Below are positions 36,169 to 47,370 of a stretch of DNA of 64,000 bases, piece after piece. A program made the translations under genes and the position numbers. Every line of letters begins with the position of its first letter. Position 1 is the stretch's first letter. The notes beneath the pieces are model-generated. The model worked only from the letters and a program-made list of their open reading frames with translations. It did not search any database and had not been told where the DNA came from. This stretch comes from Macrotrachela quadricornifera (lineage: Eukaryota > Rotifera > Eurotatoria > Philodinida > Philodinidae): assembly GCA_022393335.1 (NCBI GenBank), contig JAJEKB010019999.1:177845-241844 (forward strand), read 5' to 3'.

Positions 36169-36507
36169 TTTTAATTGTTATTAATAATAAATAATCTGAA
36201 ATAAACATTAAAATCTATTAATCTGTATTTTTCAATTCACTATTTTTAAATAAAAACATACAAAGCTGGATTGGGACTTTTTTTTTTATAGAATGTTACA
36301 CAAAAACCATTTGAAAACTGTTCCAATTCTCTCAGATATGATTGATTTAACTTATCTGACACAAATTCCTGAGATACAAACATATAACTTAACATTTTGG
36401 ATTTTCGATACATCAATATAAACTCTATCACTAAGTATTTAAAGCAGAAAGCAACTTGATACTGTTATAAATAAAATATTTAGCTTAAATATAATAAAAA
36501 AAACTTT

Positions 36508-39500
36508 CTAAACAGCTGTCATTAGTCTTGCTCGATTATTATTATTATTATTATTATTATTCATATTTGAATAGTTTGAAGATGATGATGTTTGAGGCAT
36601 TGTTGAATTTGAACTTATTGTTGATGATGATGAATTTGATGGAGAATTTATTGGTTTTATTGTTGTAAAAGGTGATCCTGAACTATGATTAAATGGAATA
36701 ACAAAACGAAATTTTCCAATTCCATCCGATTTTATTACATTATCATAAGTTGTTTCTTCATCTTCATCAATTATATTTGGTGATTTTTTATTTTGTTCAA
36801 AAGATGGATTTATACATTTTGTTGAACGTTCAATCATTATTGGAATATCATAAACACGTTTTGATATTGATTCATTATTTATTGTTAATGGTTGAATACG
36901 ATTTAAATTATAACATGATGATGGTGTAATTGTATCATATATTTGAGTATTTATATGACGTTGATTAGAATTTTTTTTTGTAAAAATATTTGTAAATTTA
37001 TCAGAATAATCTAATGATAAACGACGAGGTAATGGATATGGAAGATGATGATTATGAGAATTTCGATTATTTGATGATGTAGAATCTGTTGTATGAATAC
37101 AAAAAATAGTATTATCAGAAGATAATGATATTGATGATGTATCTGGTGAGGAATTTTTATGTGATGGATTCACTTTTGAACAATGAGATTGTGGAATATC
37201 AATGGGTGATTGTGATTCAGTAAGACTAGAAATAATAAATGAAAGAAAAATATTTTATTAATCATGAGATAAATTGGAAGATATTCTCTTCTCTATTTTT
37301 ATTAATCAATATGAAAAGTCATTCGAAAATGGGCAAGTTTTTAATTGTAATGAGTTTTTTTAAGTTTCTTTTGTTTTTGTAAACAAAAAAAAATCAAAAT
37401 GGAAACAACTAACGAGGGAAGTACCCCAACTGACAAATCGCTTTCCAGCCGGGAATGTGTGCATAATGTAAGTCCTAATGAGCTATGATTACTCTGGAAA
37501 GGGTTCGTGCCGCTAGCCTATTGCTGCCGAGATATCGCATTTTTACGGTGTTTTTAAATAGAAAGCTGTGGTCCCCCTCAGGAACACAAAGAAGACTGAT
37601 TTTCGAATTTCGACTCGAAACTTTGCACATAGATAGGCCTCAATGAGAATAGTTTACTGTGAAAGTTTCAAATCTTTTGATTGCTTCTAGTCTAAAATAC
37701 GAACATCGGAATTCATCGATGTATATAGACTATATAAAACCACACTGTTACTATAGCTGTATCTTAGCATAGGAATAATCAAAAGAACTGAACCTTCCAT
37801 AGTAAACTATTTTCATTGAGGCCTATCTATGTGCAAAGTTTCGAGTCGAAATTCGAAAATCAGTTTTCTTTGTGTTCCTGAGGAGGACCACAGCTTCCTA
37901 TTTAAAAACACCGTAAAAATGCGATATCTCGGCAGCAATAGGCTAGCGGCACGAACCCTTTCCAAAGTATTCATACCTCATTAGGACTTACATTATGCAC
38001 ACACTCCCGATTGGAAAGCGATTTGTCAGTTGGGGTACTTCCCTCGTAAGACTTTGATTGTGAAGTCCTGTGAACCTGTCGGAATTTTCTGTTGTTAAAG
38101 TCTTGAAAGTCACTGTTTCTCACTTGATTTTCTCTCGTAAGATATTCTAAAGAGTTTTCTGAGTTCGAATGTTCAGGCTCAATCATTTTTACTTAATTGT
38201 TAATACCAAAAATGAAGGATTAGAGACATCTGTAAAATAACTGATGATATTCGGAAATGTTCGAGCCCGAGATTTATGGTATTTTCAAGATCGATTATGT
38301 ACCCTCGAAAAACGCTTGAAGAATTATATAGATAGTCAGGTCTGTCTGAGTTTTTTGGATAGGTACCAAGCCTGAACTCCGAGAGATAGTTTGGATTCGA
38401 TGCATACTCAAGCGTTTAAGGAAGATTTCGCATCCCTTGTTTCTAATTAATTATTTCTTACGTATTTTTATTTTTGATTCTTTCTCGTGGTTGTGGTGGT
38501 ATTGATATATGATTATTATTTCGATCAATTGATTGAATATTATCATATGATTTCGGTAGATCATATATTTCATTTGAATTAATTGATTCTTGTTGAATAG
38601 ATATTGAATTTTTCTCATTATGATTTAAAGATTGACATATTGGTAAAATAAATTTTTTATCATCATGTAATTTAGATGCATTTCTATAAATATTTTTTGT
38701 AATATCTAATGGTAAAGATTTATTATTTGATTGAGATGATATATGAATATCTGATGATGTATTATTTCCAGTTGATTTAAAAACAGTTTGTGAACTACCT
38801 TTTATTTCAACATATTTTGATAATGTATTTAATAAACGTCCCATAGTATATATATTATTTCCACGAATAAAAATTGTTTTTATTTGTTGATTAATTAAAG
38901 CAAATTGTATATCACGTGTACGTTCTTCTGGAAATGATAATGTACAATTATTTAAAATTAATTCATGATCGGTTTGTTCACTTAAACGAGATTTATGTAT
39001 ACGAAATATTCCATCAACAATTGTACAATATTTTGTTACAAATGTTGAATTATCATGAGAAATAACAAGAAAACCTATATAAAAAAAAAGAAAGAATTTA
39101 TTTAATTTAAACAGAAGAAAAAATAAATAAACCTCGTAATTCACAATGTTTACGTGTTTTATCATCAACACCAGTTACATTAGCCATTTGATCAAGTAAA
39201 TGTGAAACAATTTGACCCTTTTTACGATTAAATCGAGCGAACATACGACGAGCATTACGAGAAAGTGATCTTTTATTACTTCGATTTTTTGAATTATCTT
39301 TGGATTTTTTTGACGATGCTGCATCTCGAAATGCCTTTTGTTTTTTTAAAAATAAACTTAAATTACAATATTAAAATAAAATATTAATTACTTTAAGCCA
39401 AATATTCATTTGATTTGGATCTGATGGTCGAACATAAATCGCTTCAGCAAGACCAACTTGTAAACATAAACATTCAATTTTATCAATGACTGTTATATGT

Positions 39501-40269
39501 ACCTAATTTAATAGAATAATAATAGGTTTGTTTGTTTTTTTTAAATTAATTTTCTTACTTTTGCATTACTCATATCTGATACCCATAATGGTGAACAATT
39601 TTTATCTGATTGATCTTGAGTTATTATTGATCGAGATTTTTTATCAGCTGGAAAACAGATTAAATCAAAGTCATCAAGAACATAGTAACGCCATATCCAA
39701 TTATGATCTTTATCATAGGTTAATAATAGACCATCGGCTATAATACTTGATGATAGTGATGATAATCGACTTGATGTGATTAATGATGAATTTTCATTAT
39801 GTTCTATTAATAAAAAGAAAAAGATTTATTTTAAATTAAAAATTCTATTTTACTATTTGATGTTTCTAGTTGTGAACAATCATCTTTTGGTATATCAATA
39901 TACCATTGACTATTATTAGTAGATGATTTTTGTTTTAAACTATTATATAATTGATCATCACAAATAGATGAATGTCTTGTTACTTGTTGTTGTTGTTCAT
40001 CTTCATCAGTAAAATCATCACTTTCTTCTTCTGATATAATATCTGTATTCATTCTTAAAAAATCAAATAATATAAAATTTTATATTTAAAATACAAAAAA
40101 TAATTCATTTACAATGATTGATCATCAATAATTGATGTTTGTTGATTTGTTAATTGGCTAAGATGATCAATTTTATCAAGATACATAGTAGCAATATGTC
40201 GATGATCAGTATCCAAACTTGTAGTATTTAACATGGACCGAAGAAATTCTTCAAGACCGGGAAGAAGTT
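36508..40269 (-). CDS. AFAP1-like adaptor with two PH domains (5' end lost in gap)
   Basis: Exons: 40113-40269 (5' end lies toward the gap), 39854-40052, 39559-39803, 39392-39502, 39133-39334, 38462-39074 and 36508-37225. About 748 residues are visible. The start region (LEEFLRSMLNTTSL...ATMYLDKI) resembles the AFAP1 N-terminus. PH1 runs from ADGLLLTYDKDHNWIWRYYVL to NQMNIWLKAFRDAA. PH2 starts RGFLVISHDNSTFVTKYCTI. AFAP1 proteins link Src, PKC and actin filaments. The tail holds four spaced tyrosine motifs (EIYDLP, QIYDTI, RVYDIP, TTYDNV) that could be SH2 docking sites, then an Asn run. The last intron carries a 634-bp palindromic element. The AFAP1 assignment rests on pattern and domain order, not overall identity. 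Confidence 0.6.
37413..38046. mobile_element. Long palindromic (foldback) element, copy 1
   Basis: 634 bp that folds back almost end to end. The left arm begins CGAGGGAAGTACCCCAACTG and the right arm is its near-perfect reverse complement ending at 38046. Both sides are bordered by TAA (37410-37412, 38047-38049), which would fit a 3-bp PIF/Harbinger duplication. The frame at 37971-38186 is an arm translated by chance. It sits in the last intron of the AFAP1-like gene. Confidence 0.8.
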
Positions 40270-40284
40270 CTAGAAGAAAAAAAA

Positions 40285-40684
40285 NNNNNNNNNNNNNNNN
40301 NNNNNNNNNNNNNNNNNNNNNNNNNNNNNNNNNNNNNNNNNNNNNNNNNNNNNNNNNNNNNNNNNNNNNNNNNNNNNNNNNNNNNNNNNNNNNNNNNNNN
40401 NNNNNNNNNNNNNNNNNNNNNNNNNNNNNNNNNNNNNNNNNNNNNNNNNNNNNNNNNNNNNNNNNNNNNNNNNNNNNNNNNNNNNNNNNNNNNNNNNNNN
40501 NNNNNNNNNNNNNNNNNNNNNNNNNNNNNNNNNNNNNNNNNNNNNNNNNNNNNNNNNNNNNNNNNNNNNNNNNNNNNNNNNNNNNNNNNNNNNNNNNNNN
40601 NNNNNNNNNNNNNNNNNNNNNNNNNNNNNNNNNNNNNNNNNNNNNNNNNNNNNNNNNNNNNNNNNNNNNNNNNNNNNNNNNNNN
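40285..40684. other. Assembly gap of exactly 400 N
   Basis: The gap separates the 5' end of the AFAP1-like gene from the middle of the cytochrome b5 reductase gene, both on the minus strand. Reading frames that appear to run through it are artefacts. The missing ~150 residues of the reductase plus the AFAP1-like start need more room than 400 bp if introns are included, so the size is probably a placeholder. Confidence 0.95.
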
Positions 40685-41137
40685 AATAAGATTACCAGAT
40701 GGACCGCTTACATCTATTTTATGATTAATATCAAGTTTATCAAGATATTGAGTCATTTTACCATTTGGATAAATTTTAATAACAAGATCAAAATAACCTT
40801 GATTATCATCTGATGTTGTTGGAGTATATGGTCGTTTAACAAGTTCACCATTAATATGTGCTGTTAAATAAATATGTTGACCAATTGGTAAACCAAGTAC
40901 ATGTTTAGATGATGGAAGTTGAAAACGAAAACGACGTGTATCATGTGTTATTATTTCTTTATGAGCTAATGTAAATGAATATTTAATATCAGGATTTTTA
41001 AGTGTTATAATCACATTTTTATGTTTATTTTGTTCAGCATTATTCGATTGATTTTTATTTTTAAATAAAATAAAAATAATAATAGAAATAATACCAACAC
41101 CACCAATAGCAACAAGAGTTGATGTATTCAACGACAT
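40685..41137 (-). CDS. CYB5R3: NADH-cytochrome b5 reductase, N-terminal half (cut by gap)
   Basis: From the ATG at 41137, 151 codons are visible before the N run. Residues 8-26 ([19 protein letters not shown]) form the N-terminal membrane anchor. Then [35 protein letters not shown] and [10 protein letters not shown] follow. The RPYTP-[ST]-S block binds FAD, and [10 protein letters not shown] and VSGPSGNL follow as in human CYB5R3. The NADH-binding C-terminal half is in the gap. The enzyme passes electrons from NADH to cytochrome b5 at ER and mitochondrial outer membranes. I chose 41137 over the upstream in-frame ATG at 41200 because an acceptor (ttattag) lies between them. CYB5R1/2 cannot be excluded. 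Confidence 0.85.
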
Positions 41138-41149
41138 ATTTTTATCTCT

Positions 41150-42353
41150 AATAAAAATAAATAAATCAAAAATATACAAGAAAAAAAAAACAAAAATCAT
41201 ATCAAGAAAATAGTAACAGCTGGGTTTTCATTAGTTGTTAATAAATTTAAAAAATATGCAAGAAATAGATTATAAATAAGTAGAGGTACCTGTTCCCATG
41301 AATAAAATAAAATAATAATTGAATAGAATAAATGATGAGTCATTCAATGTAATTGTACGAATAAAAAATGACTATAATAGGGGGCCTTATTATTCTGATA
41401 TATGAACATATTAAATTATCTAAAATAATTTTATAAAAGTTTTTCTATTCTTCTTATTTAGAAATGTATTTATTAATATATTCTATCAAGATCTAGAATA
41501 AAATTTACATATTATTATATATACAAATAAATTCAAGTTGCAATTTTGGCATTTATTAATATCTGAAAGGAATAAAAATATGCCGTTGTTTGTATTATAC
41601 TTTGAAAAAAAACAGAAGTATGAATGAATATTATTATATATAACGATTGATTCAGAAAGAACGAAAAATTTCTTGTTTACTTCTTTTTTTTTTGATGAAG
41701 GTTATCAAAATTAATAGATTCTATTTTAATCATATTTTAATAAAGAAATTTTTGTTCTACAAAAAATGTTAATTTTATTTTTTAAATAAGTTTTTCTTTT
41801 TAGACAAAAATCCTTGCAAGGTAAACATCTAATCAGTCGTTTAACCTTGACAATTGAAAAAGAAATTTTACGAATATTTAAGATATGAAAGCATAGAACA
41901 CAATATTATATAGTAAAAAATCTTTATTTTTAGCATTGAATTAGATCAGATAATATTAGTTGTTATGAGAACAAATTTGTAATAGTCGTCAAATACGACC
42001 ATATCCGACGCGAAACCCTATTTTTTTCGAAGAAAATTCAAAATCGAGTTTTTATTATAGGAATATGTCTCATATAATATATATATATACCTTTTCGCAA
42101 AATGACCAGATTTTAACAGACTAATCAGTTAAAACTTGTGTATTTCTTTGAGTTTTGCGAGAGATATTTTAACCATTACGTATTCTAGCCAAAACTAATA
42201 CTCTCTGGAATTTTCGTTCAAATGGGGATGAGAAAATAACAGGGATCGTTTCTGAAGGGTTTAAAGATAAAAATGCTGTGTTAGTCAAACAAAGAAAAAC
42301 ATAGTTTATTATCGAGTTTAAGAAATCCTAACGTTATTTTCTAATAAAATCGA
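41150..42353. other. A+T-rich intergenic region
   Basis: No coding frame. A stretch around 41990-42270 is more complex and could be an old repeat, but no ends were found. Confidence 0.4.
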
Positions 42354-42648
42354 TAGTATATGTCCATCGCAGCGCTGCCGCTGCCGCCATCGCCATCGCG
42401 GCAGCGGTGCGGCGCGGCAGTAATTTTTATAATACCGTCGCGGCAGCATTTTTATGAAAGAAATTTCAAAAATTCAGGAATTTACACAGAATCTCGATAT
42501 TGATGTATGCTGTACGATAAGGCTTGGTGAATCTGATCGATTGGCAGGAGCACCTGTAGTTTAAACCAATCACAGTATTGAAAATCCAAAATTTTTTAAA
42601 AGTACTATCGCGGCAGCGGCAGATTCTCAACCGCGGTGGACATCTCTG
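42354..42648. mobile_element. G+C-rich hAT-type MITE (copy 2), with internal non-G+C segment
   Basis: The left end atgtccatcgcagcgctgcc and right end ccgcggtggacatctctg match copy 1. The first bases of the left end are mutated. Between ~42456 and ~42604 lies about 150 bp of ordinary A+T-rich sequence absent from the other copies: either a nested insertion or the residue of a longer parent. No clear target duplication. Confidence 0.65.
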
Positions 42649-43260
42649 TTTTGAGACTATCACTTTTTATGTTTACTTGTTCAGGCTTTAATTTTTTAAG
42701 AAGATTTTGTCTTTTAATTCTTGATAAAATAGTATACTTTTTTGTTAATAAAAATAATATCTATTAAATTTTTCTAAACATGCGTGAAAAGAATAATCTA
42801 AGAGAAACAATTTCGTAACTCAAATGTTTATTGAATTTTTTGACATAATCTTTCTATTCTTCACCAAAAATGTTTTGAAAATAGTAGTAAAATATGACAA
42901 TAAGATATCAGGGATAGATCTCGAAGATCTTTTACGTTAAGATTTAGATATAGAATTGATTCTACTTCATTTTCTCGTTATATATATTCTATATCAGTTG
43001 ATATTCTCGACACATTGCGTGTTCCTCTGTATGTTGTATTCTTCTATTTTGTCAGTACAAGACCATAACTACTTTAGATTGGATCGATATTGCCGATATA
43101 AACAAAATTTACATAAAGACATTCAAAGCGTCTTATTTCCGTTTGGCTATTTTATCTTATCGATACCATATTTAAACGAACGAAGATTATTTAAATCCAA
43201 GACTATTCGATTATTTATTCTTTATTCGATAAATTAAATAATAAAATATAAAATTAAATA
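42649..43260. other. A+T-rich spacer
   Basis: The frame at 42956-43237 has no family features. I see no gene or repeat here. Confidence 0.4.
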
Positions 43261-44754
43261 TTATATATCTATTGAAATAATTTCGTGATCAATTAATTTT
43301 TGTAATAATTTTTTATTTTTTTGTAAATGTAATATATCCATAAAATTTTGTCCTTGAAAATTTTTTCGTTGTAAATTAGATCCGATTTTAATTAAAAAAT
43401 CAATTATTCGATGTCGACAACCATTAACTTTGAGACATATATAAAGTAATGGATCATTACCTTCTGTATCTAATTCATGAATAAGATATGGTGATAATTT
43501 AAATATTTTTTCTAATAATTTACGTTCTTTTTTATCTAATAAATAAAATAATAAATCGTTTTTAGAAAATAATAAATCTAACGATTTTTCCTCTATAATC
43601 ATACAAAAATGTTTTCTTTCCAATCGATTTCTTAATATTGATTTCAAATATGCTCGAATATAATCTGATTGTTTAAAAAATTGTTGAAATCTAATATTAG
43701 GATAAATATATTTAATAACATCTAATCGATTATTTTGGACTAAACGTCCAAATATATTTTTAAATCCACCCATTAAATGATCATCCCATGGTTCATTTTC
43801 TTCCATAAGATATTCATCAATAACTATTTTCAATATTTCCAATTGAGCAGTTTGAATAAATATATCATTATGAATTTTCGGTATATAATATAATATTTCA
43901 AACATAGTTTCTTGAATCTGAAATTTGTAATCATCCAATTGTTTTTGACATTGTAAAACAAAAAGAAATAAATCAACAGTAGCTCGATAATTTTCCATAT
44001 TCACTGGCATTACACAATTACTATTAAAATAATAATATAAACGATAAAGATTATGTATAAGAAAAGATGTTAAATTACTACCACCATTACCAACATAACC
44101 TCGATTTTTTAATAGAGGAATATATGAAATAAGTAATGTTTGGAATAATTCTAATAAGAAATTATTAGACTTATTATTATTATTAATATGAGCTAGAAAT
44201 TGTTCGTTAATAAGTCTAGTAAGATTGAATCGACCTAATTCATAATCATCACATATTTGACGTGCACCTTTTAGTAAAATAAGAGATTTAATGGATTTAA
44301 TATGCTTTTTAATTATAGGAGTATACTGTAAATTATAAAATTGTATATTCAATTCTTGATCTATTTTAATAATTTCATCGTTTGTAAGTTGTTCACGAAT
44401 AGATTTAAATTTTTTAAGAGATAATTGTAATTCATATCCTATTTCAATATATTTTTGTTTTATATGAAAACTAAGTAATTCTTGTAAAAGTTGAGAAAGT
44501 TTTTGTTCATCAATTATTGTATTTGTAGATAATAACTGTTGAGATACATATTGAAATACATCAGAATTATAATAATCATCACGCATATTAATACATAAAA
44601 AATCTGTGAATAAATGTAAATGTTTATCAATAAGAATATTATTTAAACGTTGATTTAATCCAAGATATGTTCGTAATATTGTATAAATATCACCTGAATA
44701 TTGGAAAATAATCATTAGAACTTCATTAGGTAAGTTTTCAAAATTAGATTGCAT
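43261..44754 (-). CDS. F-box protein with C-terminal ankyrin-like repeats
   Basis: An intronless frame of 497 residues from the chosen ATG at 44754. The F-box starts five residues in: ENLPNEVLMIIFQYSGDI followed by LGLNQRLNNIL. F-box proteins recruit targets to SCF ubiquitin ligases through Skp1. The middle is a long Leu/Ile-rich helical region without a recognised domain. The C-terminus (GNDPLLYICLKVNGCRHRII, then GSNLQRKNFQGQNF) looks like one or two degenerate ankyrin repeats. An upstream in-frame ATG at 44841 would add 29 residues, but 44754 places the F-box at the N-terminus as usual. The target is unknown. Confidence 0.75.
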   Translation of the reverse strand: MQSNFENLPNEVLMIIFQYSGDIYTILRTYLGLNQRLNNILIDKHLHLFTDFLCINMRDDYYNSDVFQYVSQQLLSTNTIIDEQKLSQLLQELLSFHIKQKYIEIGYELQLSLKKFKSIREQLTNDEIIKIDQELNIQFYNLQYTPIIKKHIKSIKSLILLKGARQICDDYELGRFNLTRLINEQFLAHINNNNKSNNFLLELFQTLLISYIPLLKNRGYVGNGGSNLTSFLIHNLYRLYYYFNSNCVMPVNMENYRATVDLFLFVLQCQKQLDDYKFQIQETMFEILYYIPKIHNDIFIQTAQLEILKIVIDEYLMEENEPWDDHLMGGFKNIFGRLVQNNRLDVIKYIYPNIRFQQFFKQSDYIRAYLKSILRNRLERKHFCMIIEEKSLDLLFSKNDLLFYLLDKKERKLLEKIFKLSPYLIHELDTEGNDPLLYICLKVNGCRHRIIDFLIKIGSNLQRKNFQGQNFMDILHLQKNKKLLQKLIDHEIISIDI

Positions 44755-44960
44755 ATTTGATGGATTTTTATCAAAATTATTTATTTCTTCTTCATATATA
44801 TATATCACTTTAAAAATAGATGTGATTGCGCAATTTAACAAACATATGAGTCACAGCTTTTTGTATTCTATAGATGTCTTCAAGTATATTACGTAATACT
44901 ATAAACAGATAAACAGCGAAAAGTTCATTGTCAACAATAAAAAGTTATTGCGTAAAGTGA

Positions 44961-45307
44961 CGTAGGGAAATCTAGTACCATATTCGATATTTTTAGGAAA
45001 TATTCGTTATCTCACTTGAGTTGGATGCAGAATTTCATTCTGAATCTAATGATACCATTTCCAATGCAGGTTCACTGACGAAAAATACCACTTTACCTGG
45101 AAATACTGGTTCAAAAGGTCGGTTTTAGCGGTTTGAACCAGTATTTCGAGGTAAAGTGGTATTTTTAACCAGTCAACCTCGATTGAAAATGGTACCATTA
45201 GATTCAGAATGAAATTCTGCATCCAACTCAAATGGATTCACATTCAGCTCAAGTGAGATAACGAATATTTCCTAAAAATATCGAATATGGTGCTAGGTTT
45301 CCCTACG
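44961..45307. mobile_element. Palindromic MITE, 347 bp
   Basis: The left arm from cgtagggaaatctagtacc and the right arm ending in ggtttccctacg (45296-45307) are inverted copies over ~165 bp each. The loop is a short segment near 45120. The arms differ by a ~20-bp insertion in the right arm and scattered substitutions. No certain target duplication. A 17-bp piece of the arm (gaatgaaattctgcatc) recurs at about 48339-48355. Confidence 0.75.
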
Positions 45308-45483
45308 TTGAAAAAAAACACTTCTTCATAAGAATAAATTCCTTGTATAACTCATCAAACATATGAAACAAAAGAAATTTCTCAAATATGAAATCGATCA
45401 ATTCAATCAATAATCGAAAAATTAAATTACAAAGATTTTCAATATCAACAATAGACACATGAAGATATGAAAGTATTTGTTAA

Positions 45484-45702
45484 AACAAATCTACCAAAAC
45501 TTATCAAAATTATAAATATGAAATGCAAAGAATTGATTCATTTCGTTATGTATTAATGTATCATTTAGGTGGAATTTATATTGATATGGATATCATTAAT
45601 ATCTTTGATAAGAATAATGGAATCATTAAATCCAAATTTATCATATCTTGCTCTTTTTTTCCAGCTGAAAATACACATTTGGTTTATAAACAGATTTTCT
45701 AA
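45484..45702 (+). pseudogene. Glycosyltransferase fragment with DXD motif (GT32-like)
   Basis: A short open stretch encodes YEMQRIDSFRYVLMYHLGG immediately followed by IYIDMDI. This matches the core of the Gly_transf_sug/OCH1-type (GT32) domain: Arg-x-Asp-x-x-Arg-Tyr, then GG-x-Y-x-D-x-D, with the DXD metal and nucleotide-sugar site intact. Nothing upstream restores the N-terminal half, and a stop follows ~45 residues after the motif. It is probably a decayed gene copy. An exon of a gene with unrecognised other exons is possible. Confidence 0.5.
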
Positions 45703-46541
45703 TCAGTACAGCAAAAAATTGAATTTTTAAACGAATGATTAGATACTCAAATTTCTCAATCGATTTTTTGAAAAACTAATGTAGGAACTTGGTGTTGAAA
45801 GAGATCCTATTATGATTTTCATATTTTTAAATATATTTTTATTATTTTGATTTTTCTATTCATTCTAATAATTAAACACCGATTATTATTCGAATAATTA
45901 ATAAAATATATAAAGAATTATTTCGAAAAAAGATCATATACAAAAGTTTTTATTATTATAAATAAATTAAATAGGATCTTGAGGATGTGGCTATGTGCAC
46001 ACACACATACGATGATACAACACCCTCTAAAATAATGCATTTCAATGTTCTTGTTCAATAATCTCATCATCATATGAAAATTTCGTTCAAGTTTAATCAA
46101 TATTTCATCAAGGAAACAAAAATCATAATTCTTATTCATCTCCTGTAGATATATTCAAGTCCTTTTACTTCGAAAAGCAACTTGGTTCATAATTTATATT
46201 CAGCTCAACAATTCGTTTTCTTCACTTTTGTCAGTATCAGTAGTCTAGTACTAACATCGGTTTAAATAGTATATCTGAAAGTTCGAGTATTGACAATGCA
46301 GTCGATTCTTGGTGCTTGATGTTGTCAATAATCTAAAAACTCTCAACTGATTTATATAATGTATTTTGAATTGTTTCTGCATAAAGCATATGAGGGATGA
46401 AGATGTCGTTTTTGTTTCGACTTCATCCACACTCTCAAGATGGTTCAAGCTGTGATATTCTACAAAAACATTTACGCTGCTTTTATAAAAATCAATTTGA
46501 ATATTTATTTTCTACGCTTATAGTATTATTAATCGTTTGTT
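45703..46541. other. Intergenic region
   Basis: No gene recognised. The small frames at 45918-46139 and 46251-46448 lack family features. Confidence 0.4.
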
Positions 46542-47370
46542 TTAAAGCCAAATGAAAATCTCTTTATTGGAATCAATAATGACTTTCGATGATGAATAAT
46601 GATCAATTCTCGAACGAACATGTTGTGTAAGAAGTGTCAGAAGTATATCACGAGATGTTAAAGGTAAACTTCGATGCGTAATACAATATCTATTCACATG
46701 TAATGTAATGAATTTTGCTGAAGAAGATACGAGAGCATCAAAACATAATAAAATCCGAGTTGCAAGTGCTTTTGGTGGACTGAGTGAGAAACGACGACCA
46801 CCAAATGAAAGATATTCTAGTTGAGGGAAGGCTTTATTCGTTGGTAATCGTTTTATCAAAGATGGAGATGGTATTTGTTCGAATGAATCCATTAGAATAT
46901 TAAGTTGTCGAACAAAAGGCCAAGGCGAAGAAGAAGTTGAATGTCACACCAGGAAAGTGTCAAAAATTGAAGTGCACATGTACATTTACGAAATTTTTCT
47001 AGAATAACAGACAATAATAAGAATTTAATATAACAGATTGATCACGTGATTTCATAGATTCGATTGGATTTAAATGAAAATAAAGCTGTAGATGACGTAA
47101 AAATGGGAGTAATATATTCCAAGAACCAAAATTTATATTCAATTCCTAAATAATCTAAATAAATAAAAAATAACCAAAAAAAAAACATTGACTATGTACT
47201 TTAATGATAACCAATAGACTCAGTGAATTAACATGTTGAAAATGAACAAGAGTTGTATTGATTGATAGATAATCACGATTAATTGTCCAGTTAATATGAA
47301 TTATATCATTATTGATTGTTGATTGCCGTCCAAAGGAATGATTATGTATGTCTATTCAGTTGATTAATAA
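46542..47370 (-). pseudogene. Broken leucine-rich protein gene
   Basis: The clearest part, 46542-46892, encodes 116 residues with FEQIPSPSLIKRLP, FPQLEYLSFGGRRF and LLTLLTQHVRSRIDHY. Upstream on the same strand are coherent pieces in other frames: INRDYLSINTTLVHFQHVNS near 47230, SWNILLPFLRHLQLYFHLNP near 47100 and KCTCALQFLTLSWCDIQ near 46970. In-frame stops and frame changes separate them, and no splice solution joins them all. It looks like a decayed member of a Leu-rich family, perhaps related to rotifer F-box/LRR-type genes. No certain family call. Confidence 0.45.

Noticed and set aside
40109..41200. A 363-codon frame running through the N gap
   Set aside because: It fuses the start of cytochrome b5 reductase with an exon of the AFAP1-like gene only because N codons contain no stops.
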